DNA from: a bacterium
GTDB lineage: Bacteria > JAJRZV01
Length of the DNA: 15,932 nt
Assembly: GCA_024275095.1 (NCBI GenBank)
Contig: JAJRZV010000010.1
Coordinates: forward strand, 1-15,932
Direction: 5' to 3'
Shown: one piece after another, positions 1 to 7,501 of the stretch
How positions within the stretch are numbered: the first letter of the stretch is position 1
Layout of the letters: every line of letters begins with the position of its first letter
The notes under the pieces: model-generated
Databases searched by the model: none
Told to the model about the DNA's origin: nothing
The model's input: the letters and a program-made list of their open reading frames with translations, nothing else
Position numbers and translations under genes: made by a program

Positions 1-113
1 ATACTCCAGAAGATGTTCCCTCAGAACTTGCCAGAAGTTTTCCCTGTCAGGTTAAATCTCTTTTAACAGAGGGTGTTTCTTCATTTAACACCTCCTGGGA
101 CGAGATTTTTTAG
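1..113 (+). CDS. 3' end of an unidentified protein gene (partial)
   Basis: A reading frame is open from the left edge of the window (first full codon at 3) and ends at a TAG at 111-113. It encodes about 36 residues, ending in NTSWDEIF. The stop lies 5 nt before a strong plus-strand terminator hairpin, which is what one expects at the end of a transcribed gene. A second frame is also open from the edge but stops at 64-66, so the frame choice rests on the terminator spacing and is not certain. The fragment is too short for me to recognise a family. Confidence 0.45.
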   Translation, partial: TPEDVPSELARSFPCQVKSLLTEGVSSFNTSWDEIF

Positions 114-118
114 CTCTT

Positions 119-154
119 CCTGGGCCCTATATAGGGCCCAGGGTTTTTTATTTT
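119..154 (+). terminator. Rho-independent terminator
   Basis: A perfect 24-nt palindrome (119-142) can form a 10-bp GC-rich stem (CCTGGGCCCT paired with AGGGCCCAGG) around an ATAT loop. It is followed by G, six T, A and four T (144-154). This is a canonical intrinsic terminator for plus-strand transcripts arriving from the left. Read on the minus strand, the hairpin is followed by AAGAGC rather than a T run, so it should not terminate rpiB efficiently. Confidence 0.85.
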
Positions 155-203
155 CTTACTTCTATATCTCATTACACACTATTTTTTACACTACCAAACA
201 CCA

Positions 204-677
204 CTATGTGTTTTTTCCTTCAAGTTTTTTAAAATTTTGAGCTTCAATTTTTTCAATTTTTTCTATACGCTGAAGATGGCGGCCGCTGTCGAATGACGCG
301 GCAAGCCAGACCTTTACCAGACGAACGGCATACTCCGGACAAAGAATTCTACCTGGCAACACGAGAACGTTTGCGTTGTTGTGACGTACTGCGTACTCAG
401 CCATGAACTCATTCACCACAAGCGCAGCCCTCACCCCGTGGAATTTGTTCGCCACAATTGACATGCCAATTCCCGTACCACAAATGAGAACTCCCCTGTC
501 GATTTCTCCACGAGAAACACGGGCCGCCACAACCGCAGCTTCATCCGGATAATCTGTACGGTGTGTTGAAGACGAGGGACCATACTCCTCCACCTCATGA
601 CCCTCCGCCCGTAAGGACTCAACCACGGCCTGCCTTATGGCAACTCCGGCGTGGTCACTTCCCACAGCGATGCGCAT
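204..677 (-). CDS. rpiB: Ribose-5-phosphate isomerase B (RpiB/LacAB family)
   Basis: Interconverts ribose 5-phosphate and ribulose 5-phosphate in the non-oxidative pentose phosphate pathway; a cytoplasmic, normally dimeric enzyme. The 157-residue product opens with MRIAVGSDHAG, containing the substrate-binding Asp8-His9, and has the family motif CGTGIGMSIVANK (Cys66, Thr68), matching the catalytic base region of E. coli RpiB. It also has the RHNNANVL segment (His99) and a following GR. The ATG at 675-677 is chosen over an in-frame upstream ATG at 830 because AGGAGG (684-689) lies 6 nt upstream and family homology begins exactly there; the longer version would run through the divergent promoter region. 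The C-terminus is a lysine/glutamate-rich tail with a short EKI repeat encoded by A-rich DNA, slightly longer than usual. It stands alone and divergent from the hydrolase-pabBC operon. Confidence 0.95.
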   Translation of the reverse strand: MRIAVGSDHAGVAIRQAVVESLRAEGHEVEEYGPSSSTHRTDYPDEAAVVAARVSRGEIDRGVLICGTGIGMSIVANKFHGVRAALVVNEFMAEYAVRHNNANVLVLPGRILCPEYAVRLVKVWLAASFDSGRHLQRIEKIEKIEAQNFKKLEGKNT

Positions 678-683
678 CACCTT

Positions 684-689
684 CCTCCT
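684..689 (-). promoter_or_regulatory. Ribosome binding site that sets the rpiB start
   Basis: AGGAGG on the minus strand, 6 nt before the ATG at 677. It settles the start of rpiB against a longer in-frame reading that would begin at 830. Confidence 0.85.
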
Positions 690-706
690 TGTGTGGGATG
701 TGTCAC

Positions 707-735
707 AGTCTAAATCATGCATTATTTCTTTACAA
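707..735 (-). promoter_or_regulatory. Candidate sigma70-type promoter for rpiB
   Basis: Minus-strand TTGTAA (730-735) and TAGACT (707-712) are separated by 17 nt; each matches four of six consensus bases. The predicted start near 700 would give a short leader containing the AGGAGG site. The -35 overlaps that of the divergent hydrolase promoter. This is a sequence-match prediction only. Confidence 0.45.
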
Positions 736-757
736 ACATTCTTTGGCTTTGTATTAA
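729..757 (+). promoter_or_regulatory. Candidate sigma70-type promoter for the hydrolase-pabB-pabC operon
   Basis: TTTACA (729-734, five of six consensus bases) and TATTAA (752-757) are separated by 17 nt. The hydrolase ATG lies 30 nt beyond the -10, with a GGGAGG binding site in between. The element overlaps the rpiB -35 on the other strand. Confidence 0.5.
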
Positions 758-786
758 AATCTCCGATAAAAGCTCGGGAGGCAAAC

Positions 787-1830
787 ATGAAAAGGCTCCT
801 GGAACGACTGAAAAAAGATAGGGAACGCATGCTTCATTCAATTGAACATTATACTGTGACCACAAAAGACGGCTGGCCGATCCATCTTTTAAGACGGCGT
901 CCTGCAAAAACAAAAACAGGCAGTCCATTGCTTCTTATTCATGGATTCGGTCAAAATCGCTACACCTGGGAACCACCCGCCAGTAATTTCGCACCGTGGT
1001 TTGCATTACAGGGTATTGACACCTGGATTGTGGAACTGAGAGGGAGCGGCAGGAGCAAGAAACCCAGCATGCGCTATGACTGGACCTTCGAGGATTTCCT
1101 CACCAAAGACCTTCCAGCTGCCGTGGAGCACATTCGACAGCTCACGGGGGGCAGAAGAATCTTCATGTGCGGCCATTCCTTGGGCGGAACGCTTATTTAC
1201 TGCTATGCTGCATTAAGAGGGCGGGACCTGAGAGGTTTTATTTCCCTTGGAGGACCGGTTATTTATGGGCGTAACGCACTTGCTATGAAAGTCGGTGGTG
1301 TATACGCCTCTCTACCCGAAGCTTTCGGACTCAAGCCGGTCGTAGAGTATCTTCCATTCTTTCCACTCCAGCAGATGGGACATGTCGCGGTACTGGGTTA
1401 TCCCTTCCTGTCTACTCCATTTGAACCACTTATCCCCTTACATCCGTGGCATCGAAAAAATGTGAGTGCACATCGCATCATTCCGCGCATACTTCTGGGT
1501 TTTGAGAAAGTATCGCGTAAACTTGCAGCTCAACTTGTCATGTGGGTAAGCCGGGAAGGCCTGTTCAGTTACGATCTGAAGACCAACTATTTGAAATTCC
1601 TGCCCCGCATCAAAACCCCCTGCCTTTTGATCGCGGGTGATGTGGACCGCCTCGCTCCTCCTGCTTCCATCGAGCCCGCCTTTGAGGCCATAAAAAGCAA
1701 GGACAAAACATTCGTGATACTCTCACCTAAGAAGCACAAGACTCACTGGGGACACCTGGACCTCACCATGGGCAAAAACTGCGAAACAGTGCTCTTTCCT
1801 CTGCTCTTAAACTGGATTGTAAATCATTGA
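787..1830 (+). CDS. Alpha/beta-fold hydrolase, substrate unknown
   Basis: A 347-residue serine hydrolase of the alpha/beta fold. The catalytic set is visible: oxyanion-hole segment IHGFG (51-55), nucleophile elbow GHSLGG with Ser131, probable acid Asp285 or Asp287 in AGDVDRLAPP, and His323 in HWGHLD. A long insert between about residues 160 and 265 probably forms a lid, as in lipases and esterases. There is no signal peptide or membrane segment, so it is probably cytoplasmic. The ATG at 787 is preceded by GGGAGG (776-781) at 5 nt; an upstream in-frame extension would cross the promoter region. Its TGA stop overlaps the TTG start of pabB, so it is probably co-translated with the p-aminobenzoate genes. 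No known folate step needs such an enzyme, and the family does not predict the substrate. Confidence 0.9.
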   Translation: MKRLLERLKKDRERMLHSIEHYTVTTKDGWPIHLLRRRPAKTKTGSPLLLIHGFGQNRYTWEPPASNFAPWFALQGIDTWIVELRGSGRSKKPSMRYDWTFEDFLTKDLPAAVEHIRQLTGGRRIFMCGHSLGGTLIYCYAALRGRDLRGFISLGGPVIYGRNALAMKVGGVYASLPEAFGLKPVVEYLPFFPLQQMGHVAVLGYPFLSTPFEPLIPLHPWHRKNVSAHRIIPRILLGFEKVSRKLAAQLVMWVSREGLFSYDLKTNYLKFLPRIKTPCLLIAGDVDRLAPPASIEPAFEAIKSKDKTFVILSPKKHKTHWGHLDLTMGKNCETVLFPLLLNWIVNH

Positions 1831-2981
1831 GGGGCAACCCTTTCCTCATAATCAGCGACACTTTTATCGGAGGGAAAGGAGGCAACCTGCTCCAACCCAC
1901 GGGTAAAACAACTTCCATAATTTTTTCGAGTTCAGCCGCACGTTCTCAAGCTATTTCCAGTATTCTGTCTGTTATCGACGAATTCTGGCGTACTCATCCG
2001 TTCGTGTTTATGGTTGTATCCTACGATTTCGGTGCGCTTTTGCACTTCATCACCCACCCACGTCCTGCAAACGACCCACTGGTTATATTAGTGGGTTTTG
2101 ACGACCTCACACAGGCAAACCTCACGGGCCCGTGTACCAGTATTTCCGTCCATTCTTTGAAACCGCTCATGCCGGACCACGAGTTTATTCACGCAGTAAA
2201 ACCCGCTATTCAACACATGCAGGAAGGAGAATTTTACGTAATCAACATCTCCAGACCTTACGTGTTCAGGCATTCGGGCTCACCACTTTCTGCGTTTTAC
2301 AAACTGATGCGATGTCATCCCAGTCCCTACTCCTTTTATTTAAAAACTCCTCAAATCACGCTGGTGAGCAATTCTCCTGAACTGTTTGTCAAAATCAGTG
2401 GTTCAGAGATATGTGCTCAACCAATGAAAGGCACGCGACCGGCATCGGACAAAGCAGGTGGAAGCAGGCTTTCCGTTAATCCCAAAGAGCAGGCAGAAAA
2501 TTTAATGATTGTGGATCTTTTTCGGTCGGACTTAGGAAAAATCTGTACATTCGGAAGCGTCAGCGTAGAAGCTCTGTGGACGGTAAAACAATACGCGTCG
2601 GTTTTTCAGATGACCTCCACCATAAAAGGCACCTTGAAACCCGGGGTACACCTTTCTGATATGCTCACAGCCGCTTTCCCTTCCGGTTCAGTAACAGGAG
2701 CACCCAAAAGACGGGTTATGCAGGAAATCGCCTTGCTGGAGTCTCTCGGCAGAGGATTCTACTGCGGTTCGGCCTTTCTGAAATCTCCGGGTGGTGATGT
2801 CGTATCAAGCGTACTCATACGCACGGCATTGTTTTATCCTGATGGGAAGGGCCGCTACCATGCGGGAGCAGGAATTACAGTGGAGTCTATTCCTGAAAAA
2901 GAGCTGGAAGAACTCCAATGGAAACTTCAACCAGTAATAATTCTTCAACAATCCGGATCATCGGAGGTGGTTACACTGTGA
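1827..2981 (+). CDS. pabB: Aminodeoxychorismate synthase component I (PabB)
   Basis: Converts chorismate and ammonia to 4-amino-4-deoxychorismate, the first committed step to p-aminobenzoate and folate. The 384-residue protein is a chorismate-binding enzyme: a short N-terminal half (about 1-115) and a catalytic domain with PMKGTRP (199-205), ENLMIVDL (224-231), FPSGSVTGAPK (284-294), RGFYCGSAF (309-317) and AGAGITVES (347-355). Lys201 in PMKGT is the lysine typical of PabB; anthranilate synthases have alanine there. RSDLG replaces the usual RNDLG, and VFQMTST takes the place of the VHHLVS segment of E. coli PabB. The start is a TTG (1827-1829) overlapping the hydrolase stop as TTGA, with no good ribosome binding site, which suggests translational coupling. 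An AGGAGG lies about 50 nt inside the gene but leads to no ATG/GTG/TTG. PabA (glutaminase) is not in the window. Confidence 0.9.
   Translation: MRGNPFLIISDTFIGGKGGNLLQPTGKTTSIIFSSSAARSQAISSILSVIDEFWRTHPFVFMVVSYDFGALLHFITHPRPANDPLVILVGFDDLTQANLTGPCTSISVHSLKPLMPDHEFIHAVKPAIQHMQEGEFYVINISRPYVFRHSGSPLSAFYKLMRCHPSPYSFYLKTPQITLVSNSPELFVKISGSEICAQPMKGTRPASDKAGGSRLSVNPKEQAENLMIVDLFRSDLGKICTFGSVSVEALWTVKQYASVFQMTSTIKGTLKPGVHLSDMLTAAFPSGSVTGAPKRRVMQEIALLESLGRGFYCGSAFLKSPGGDVVSSVLIRTALFYPDGKGRYHAGAGITVESIPEKELEELQWKLQPVIILQQSGSSEVVTL
2963..2967 (+). promoter_or_regulatory. Ribosome binding site supporting the GTG start of pabC
   Basis: GGAGG lies 10 nt before the GTG at 2978. That GTG overlaps the pabB TGA as GTGA. 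The upstream in-frame ATG at 2918 has no comparable site and would place 60 nt of pabC inside pabB, so the GTG is preferred. Confidence 0.6.
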
Positions 2982-3841
2982 GACAACTCTTCGCATGGGA
3001 AACAAAAATTTTTAAACCTTCAGATAATTTAAGCGATGTTGTTATAAAAACACTTGCATCCCCGCAGACATGGGGGCTTTTCGAAACCATGAGGGTTATA
3101 CAGGGATGCATTCCACTGCTGGTGTTTCATTTCCAGCGACTCGAAAACAGCCTCAACAAGCTCGGCATTAAAAATGCAACTGCCTTCACAGCCTCTGCAA
3201 AGGTCATTGTACAAACAGTCGTTGAAAAAGACAGGCGCGACTTCTTCAATGAACTCTGGCGGCTCCGAATTTCCCTCATATTCCCGGAGGGGACAGAGCC
3301 TCCATTGCTGCTGTTATCCGCTGACCCTTACAAACCACCAGACGCTCCTGTAAGGCTCATGTTAGACTCAGAAAAAGGACTGCGATTCTCCTGCGATTCC
3401 ACTGTTTCGTTCAAACTTACAAACCGCTTTTTTCTGGAAAACTACAGAAAAAGCGCCGTACAGAAAGGATTTCACGACGCTGTGATCATTAATGAAAAGA
3501 AAGAAATATGTGAAACCACCCGATACAATATCTTCTTTGTAAAAGGTAAAAACCACTTCATCACCCCCTCCGTGAGTTCCGGTCTGCTCCCAGGGGTCAT
3601 GCGGGGAACAATTATCCAGGAACTCAGAAAGAGAAACATTCGTGTTCAGGAAAAACCTGTCAGATTACGAGACCTTGCGCAGTACCCCGGTTGTTTTATA
3701 ACCAACGCCCTGGCCGGGGCGCTTTCTGTAAGTGAAATATGGCCATATGCGAAATTTTCCGAAACACTATTGCCACCGTGCATAAACCAGGTCATGAGCG
3801 AATGTTTTACCGGACAGACACTTCATCTTCCACAGCACTGA
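2978..3841 (+). CDS. pabC: 4-amino-4-deoxychorismate lyase (PabC), class IV aminotransferase fold
   Basis: PLP enzyme that cleaves aminodeoxychorismate to p-aminobenzoate and pyruvate. With the GTG start it has 287 residues. Class IV features are in order: GLFETMRV near 33-40, an Arg in the HFQRLENSL segment, the PLP lysine in FKLTNR (Lys146), ICETTRYNIFFV with Glu179, ITPSVSSGLLPGVMRG (about 195-210) and a C-terminal FITNALAG. The fold is shared with branched-chain and D-amino-acid aminotransferases; position directly after pabB makes the lyase the best reading. The GTG overlaps the pabB stop (GTGA) and is preceded by GGAGG; an ATG at 2918 would add 20 residues of low-complexity Ser/Thr/Asn sequence. 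The last 35 nt overlap the 3' end of comM on the opposite strand. Confidence 0.87.
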   Translation: MRQLFAWETKIFKPSDNLSDVVIKTLASPQTWGLFETMRVIQGCIPLLVFHFQRLENSLNKLGIKNATAFTASAKVIVQTVVEKDRRDFFNELWRLRISLIFPEGTEPPLLLLSADPYKPPDAPVRLMLDSEKGLRFSCDSTVSFKLTNRFFLENYRKSAVQKGFHDAVIINEKKEICETTRYNIFFVKGKNHFITPSVSSGLLPGVMRGTIIQELRKRNIRVQEKPVRLRDLAQYPGCFITNALAGALSVSEIWPYAKFSETLLPPCINQVMSECFTGQTLHLPQH

Positions 3842-5363
3842 GGCGATATTGCACAGCCTCTGCCACGTGAGGAGCATCAATCTTTTCTGTACATTCGAGA
3901 TCTGCAATGGTTCGAGCTACTTTTACCACCTTAGAGATGCTTCTCGCTGAAAACGAGTATTTACGCGATGCTGCTTCGAGAATTCTGGCGGCTCCTTCTG
4001 TAAGAGTGCAGTGTTTCCTTGATTGCCTTTCACTCATGTGGCTGTTGAACATTCCCCTGCCCAGACGTTTCCTCTGAATTTCGACTGCACGTTCCACACG
4101 TGCTTTTATATCCTCGCTTCTTTCCCCGGCGGAACCGTGCTCCGTTGCCCATTCCGCATAATCAATGGGAGGTACTTCAATCTGTATATCTATCCTGTCC
4201 ATGAGGGGACCTGAGACGCGAGTCCTGTACTTTCTCATCTGCTGATAAGTGCATATACACTCTTTCTCCTCGTGTCCGAAATAACCACAGGGACACGGGT
4301 TCATAGCTCCCACAAGCATAAATCTGGCCGGATAGGAGATGTTCCCTCCCGCGCGGGAGATCACCACACGTCCCTCTTCAAGGGGCTGCCGCAGGATTTC
4401 CAGCACGTTACGTTTAAATTCAGGCATTTCGTCGAGGAAAAGCACGCCATTGTGAGCGAGACTGATCTCTCCCGGCCTGGGCACCTGCCCTCCCCCGGCA
4501 AGACCGGCATCCGAGATGGTATGATGGGGATTCCTGAAGGGTCTGAACTTCACCACATCCCCGTTTTTTCTCAGCAGACCCGCAACAGAGTAAATTTTGG
4601 TGGTTTCCAGGCATTCTTCTTCCGACATGACCGGCATAATTGTAGGAACGCACCTGGCAAGCATGGTCTTTCCACTTCCAGGAGGACCGATCATGAGGAC
4701 GTTATGCATGCCTGCAACAGCAACCTCGAGCGCACGTTTTGCAAAAAGTTGGCCCTTCACATCCGAAAAATCCACAGAATAGCCTTCGTTCTGAAGAGCA
4801 CATTCAACGCCTGCACCCTTCTGCAATGCTGCGTTCAACTTACCGTCCAGGTAAGCCACGACCTCACCAAGTGAAGCCACCGGCAGATACACGACATCTT
4901 CGACAAGATGAATTTCGCGGGCGTTATCCCGGGAAATAACCAGCATCAAATTTCTATCGCGCGCGTACTCAGCATATATAAGTCCCCCGCGCACACGCCG
5001 GACATCCCCGTTAAGCGAAAGCTCTCCAACAACGCACAAATCCGCAAACCTTCCTTTGTCGATAATCCTGGAAGCCGCAAGAATACCTACAGCAATGGGC
5101 AAATCCAGCCCCGTTCCTTCTTTTTTCACATCAGCAGGAGCAAGGTTCACGGTAATACGTTTGCGCGGAAATTCGAACCCTGTATGTGCAATGGCAGACC
5201 TTACGCGTTCCCGTGCCTCGCGCACAGTCCCTTCCGGCAAACCCACAACATTGAAAGCCGGAAGCCCTGGAGAAAGATCCACCTCCACGGCGACACTGAT
5301 GGGTTCGATACCCCTGTGTACAACGGTATGAACCACCGCAGAATGATGTCGAACAGGTCCCAT
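3807..5363 (-). CDS. comM: ComM/YifB family AAA+ ATPase (Mg-chelatase-like)
   Basis: A 518-residue AAA+ protein. The N-terminal ChlI/Lon-protease-like domain (about 15-135) carries VVGLPEGTVREARERV and ITVNLAPADVKKEG. The ATPase domain has Walker A GPPGSGKT (226-233), Walker B VLFLDEMPEF (307-316) and HHTISDAGLAGGG (280-292), then a cysteine cluster NPCPCGYFGHEEKECIC (355-371) that may bind a metal. A Mg-chelatase C-terminal helical domain follows (about 425-510). Length and motifs are complete. In naturally transformable bacteria ComM is a hexameric helicase that promotes branch migration of incoming single-stranded DNA; many non-competent bacteria also have it. GGAGGA (5371-5376) precedes the ATG by 7 nt. 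It is the last gene of the carB operon, 32 nt after alaC, and shares 35 nt with the tail of pabC, so no dedicated terminator fits between them. Confidence 0.93.
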   Translation of the reverse strand: MGPVRHHSAVVHTVVHRGIEPISVAVEVDLSPGLPAFNVVGLPEGTVREARERVRSAIAHTGFEFPRKRITVNLAPADVKKEGTGLDLPIAVGILAASRIIDKGRFADLCVVGELSLNGDVRRVRGGLIYAEYARDRNLMLVISRDNAREIHLVEDVVYLPVASLGEVVAYLDGKLNAALQKGAGVECALQNEGYSVDFSDVKGQLFAKRALEVAVAGMHNVLMIGPPGSGKTMLARCVPTIMPVMSEEECLETTKIYSVAGLLRKNGDVVKFRPFRNPHHTISDAGLAGGGQVPRPGEISLAHNGVLFLDEMPEFKRNVLEILRQPLEEGRVVISRAGGNISYPARFMLVGAMNPCPCGYFGHEEKECICTYQQMRKYRTRVSGPLMDRIDIQIEVPPIDYAEWATEHGSAGERSEDIKARVERAVEIQRKRLGRGMFNSHMSERQSRKHCTLTEGAARILEAASRKYSFSARSISKVVKVARTIADLECTEKIDAPHVAEAVQYRLSAVEDEVSVR

Positions 5364-5395
5364 CTTTCAATCCTCCGGATGATGATTAAAAAGCT

Positions 5396-6583
5396 TTACT
5401 CTCCTTTCAGAAATTTCCTGAAGAAGTACCTGATACCCCGGACAGCCTGCCTGATTCGATGCTCATTTTCTACCAGTGCAAACCTCACGTATCCTTCACC
5501 TCCTCGACCAAATCCAATTCCTGGAGAAACAGCAACCTTTCCTTCTGTCATGAGAACCTTGGAAAATTCAAGGGAACCCATCTTATCAAGAGGTTCCGGG
5601 ATTTTTGCCCAGACGAACATGGTTCCAAGCGGCTTTTTTACCTCCCAGCCCACACGCATCAGGCCCTCACACAGGGTGTCCCTGCGCGAACGATATACCT
5701 CCACCACTTCTTTAACCACCTGGTCTCCTTCATTAAGAGCGATGATGGCCGCAATCTGAATGGGTTGAAAAATTCCGTAGTCCAGGTAACTCTTTATGCG
5801 CGTAAGCGCATGTATCAGGCTCCGGTTGCCCGCGCAAAACCCTACCCTCCATCCGGGCATGTTATAGCTCTTGGAAAGGCTGAAAAATTCTACTGCCACG
5901 TCTTTGGCCCCCTTTGCCTGGAAAATGCTCGGCGCTTTGTAACCATCGAATGTAATATCCGCATATGCAAAATCGTGAATTACGTAAAGTTTGTTTTCAC
6001 GTGCAAAATCTACCAGTCTCTCGAAGAATGGTACATCTACCACTGCTGTTGTGGGATTGTGTGGATAGGAAACGATTACCACCTTGGGCCGCGGCCAGGA
6101 CTCTCTCACAGCTTCTTCAAGAGCATCTATGAAATCCTGGGGTTCGAGTGTAGGGATGGAACGAATGTCTCCCCCGGAAATAATCACGCTGTAAGCGTGA
6201 ATTGGATAGGTTGGATCCGGCACCATCACCAGGTCTCCAGGATTGAGAATGGCCAGCATGAGATGTGCAAGCCCTTCTTTCGAGCCAATGGTGACCACGC
6301 ATTCGCTCTCAGGATCCATTTCCACGCCAAAGCGCCTTTTATACCAGTTGGCAAGTGCAAGGCGGAGTTTGGGAATTCCCCGCGACATGGAGTAACGATG
6401 GTTACGGGGATTATCGGAAGCCTCTTTTAATTTTTCGATAATGAAACGAGGTGGAGGTTGATCCGGGTTCCCCATGCCCAGATCAATGATATCTTCACCT
6501 TCCCTTCTCAGGCGCGTTTTGAGTTCATTGACAATGTTGAACACGTATGGGGGGAGCCTTTTAATCCGCTGGAACTCTTCCAT
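5396..6583 (-). CDS. alaC: PLP-dependent aminotransferase, alanine transaminase AlaC type
   Basis: Class I/II (fold type I) aminotransferase of 395 residues that resembles E. coli AlaC along its whole length, including the N-terminal [23 protein letters not shown] and [14 protein letters not shown]. The PLP lysine is Lys238 in [11 protein letters not shown]. Asn176 (PHNPT), Asp204 and Tyr207 (HDFAYAD) line the cofactor, and Arg367 (YVRFAL) should bind the substrate carboxylate. The probable reaction is alanine + 2-oxoglutarate to pyruvate + glutamate. Relatives in other bacteria are often labelled LL-diaminopimelate or aspartate aminotransferase, so substrate assignment is less certain than the family. 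The ATG follows the lipA TGA directly (TGAATG), and its AGGAGG (6592-6597) lies inside the last codons of lipA, so the two are probably translationally coupled. Confidence 0.88.
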   Translation of the reverse strand: MEEFQRIKRLPPYVFNIVNELKTRLRREGEDIIDLGMGNPDQPPPRFIIEKLKEASDNPRNHRYSMSRGIPKLRLALANWYKRRFGVEMDPESECVVTIGSKEGLAHLMLAILNPGDLVMVPDPTYPIHAYSVIISGGDIRSIPTLEPQDFIDALEEAVRESWPRPKVVIVSYPHNPTTAVVDVPFFERLVDFARENKLYVIHDFAYADITFDGYKAPSIFQAKGAKDVAVEFFSLSKSYNMPGWRVGFCAGNRSLIHALTRIKSYLDYGIFQPIQIAAIIALNEGDQVVKEVVEVYRSRRDTLCEGLMRVGWEVKKPLGTMFVWAKIPEPLDKMGSLEFSKVLMTEGKVAVSPGIGFGRGGEGYVRFALVENEHRIRQAVRGIRYFFRKFLKGE

Positions 6584-7474
6584 TCAGCTAACCTCCTGCC
6601 GTAATGTTTGCCGAAAAAAATCATGTGCCATATAAGAACTCCTCACGTACCTTCCTGCGAACACGTGGGTGATACCGGCTTTTTTCGCTGTTTCTGCCAG
6701 GTGCACAAATTCAGCGTCAGAATAATACCGCCTGACAGGCACATTTTCAAAAGAAGGCTGAAAATACTGACCGATGGCCAGCATGTTAACTCCCGCCCCT
6801 GCCAGAACGTGAAATAGTTCCTCGAGTTCATCCTCGGTTTCACCGAGGCCTGTCAGGACCGCCGTTTTCGCTCCTCCACGCACCCGTGCTATCGTACGCA
6901 ACACGGACAAACTTCTCTCAAAAGATGCCTGTGGCCTTACCTGAGGATAAAGAGAAGGGACTGTTTCCACATTGTGTCCCACCACATCCGCCGGAGAATT
7001 CGCCACGAGTATCACGAACTCTTCACATCCGTGAAGATCCGGAATGAGAAACTCCAGTCCCACGTGAGGTGCAACGCTTTTAAGCCGCACTGCCAGCTGT
7101 TGAAAAAAAGAAGCTCCACCATCAGGTAGATCATCACGGGTCACCGAGGTTACAACAAGGTACGAAGGAGATGTTTTCTCCACGTAGGTGATTATCCTGT
7201 TTACCTCGTCTTTCGGTTTCGCAAGGTTCGTGCCCTGCTTCCATACACTGCAAAACGAACAACGCCGTGTGCATCCGGGCCCGAGCGCTATGATGGTGGA
7301 GTGACCAAGCGAAAAGCACTCGCCGATATTAGGGCATCGTGCATTTTCACAAACGGTGCGAAGTCCAAGCTGTCTCAGTCGTGCTTTGTGCACATGCAGG
7401 CGACCCAGTGAACCAATATTTTTCTTGAACATTCTCCGGGTACCGCCTGGCGTACCTGCATTCTGTTTTTTCAT
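6584..7474 (-). CDS. lipA: Lipoyl synthase (radical SAM)
   Basis: Inserts two sulfur atoms into the octanoyl chain on lipoyl carrier proteins (GcvH or 2-oxoacid dehydrogenase E2), making lipoate in situ. The 296-residue protein has both 4Fe-4S sites: the sacrificial auxiliary cluster CX4CX5C (Cys42, Cys47, Cys53 in VCENARCPNIGEC) and the radical SAM CX3CX2C (Cys68, Cys72, Cys75 in CTRRCSFC). It also has TSVTRDDLPDGGA, GHNVETVPSLYPQVRP, LTGLGETEDE, IGQYFQPS and the C-terminal RSSY that supplies the serine ligand (278-281). It is somewhat divergent: GPGCTRRC replaces the usual GDxCTRxC. The ATG at 7472-7474 is preferred over an in-frame GTG two codons upstream, because AGGAG lies 7 nt before the ATG but only 1 nt before the GTG. 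No lipB or lplA is nearby. Confidence 0.94.
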   Translation of the reverse strand: MKKQNAGTPGGTRRMFKKNIGSLGRLHVHKARLRQLGLRTVCENARCPNIGECFSLGHSTIIALGPGCTRRCSFCSVWKQGTNLAKPKDEVNRIITYVEKTSPSYLVVTSVTRDDLPDGGASFFQQLAVRLKSVAPHVGLEFLIPDLHGCEEFVILVANSPADVVGHNVETVPSLYPQVRPQASFERSLSVLRTIARVRGGAKTAVLTGLGETEDELEELFHVLAGAGVNMLAIGQYFQPSFENVPVRRYYSDAEFVHLAETAKKAGITHVFAGRYVRSSYMAHDFFRQTLRQEVS

Positions 7475-7481
7475 CTGCACA

Positions 7482-7486
7482 CTCCT
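7482..7486 (-). promoter_or_regulatory. Ribosome binding site that sets the lipA start
   Basis: Minus-strand AGGAG with 7 nt to the ATG at 7474 but only 1 nt to the GTG at 7480. The spacing makes the ATG the likely initiation codon. Confidence 0.7.
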
Positions 7487-7501
7487 GCGTGACTCTTCCC
7501 T

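Noticed and set aside
678-830. N-terminal extension of rpiB to an ATG at 830
   Set aside because: It would run through the divergent promoter region and into the hydrolase start. It has no RpiB homology, and a strong AGGAGG sits just before the internal ATG at 677.
3839-3866. GAGGC/GCCTC hairpin just after pabC as a terminator
   Set aside because: The stem is only 5 bp with an 11-nt loop, no T run follows, and the site is inside comM coding sequence.
4908-5759. A 283-codon plus-strand open frame spanning the comM start and alaC end
   Set aside because: Antisense to two strongly supported genes and without family resemblance; it also covers their intergenic binding site.
5459-6430. A 323-codon plus-strand open frame opposite alaC
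   Set aside because: It lies wholly antisense to a clearly conserved aminotransferase. The translation has no recognisable domains and low-complexity composition typical of a shadow frame, with no ribosome site.
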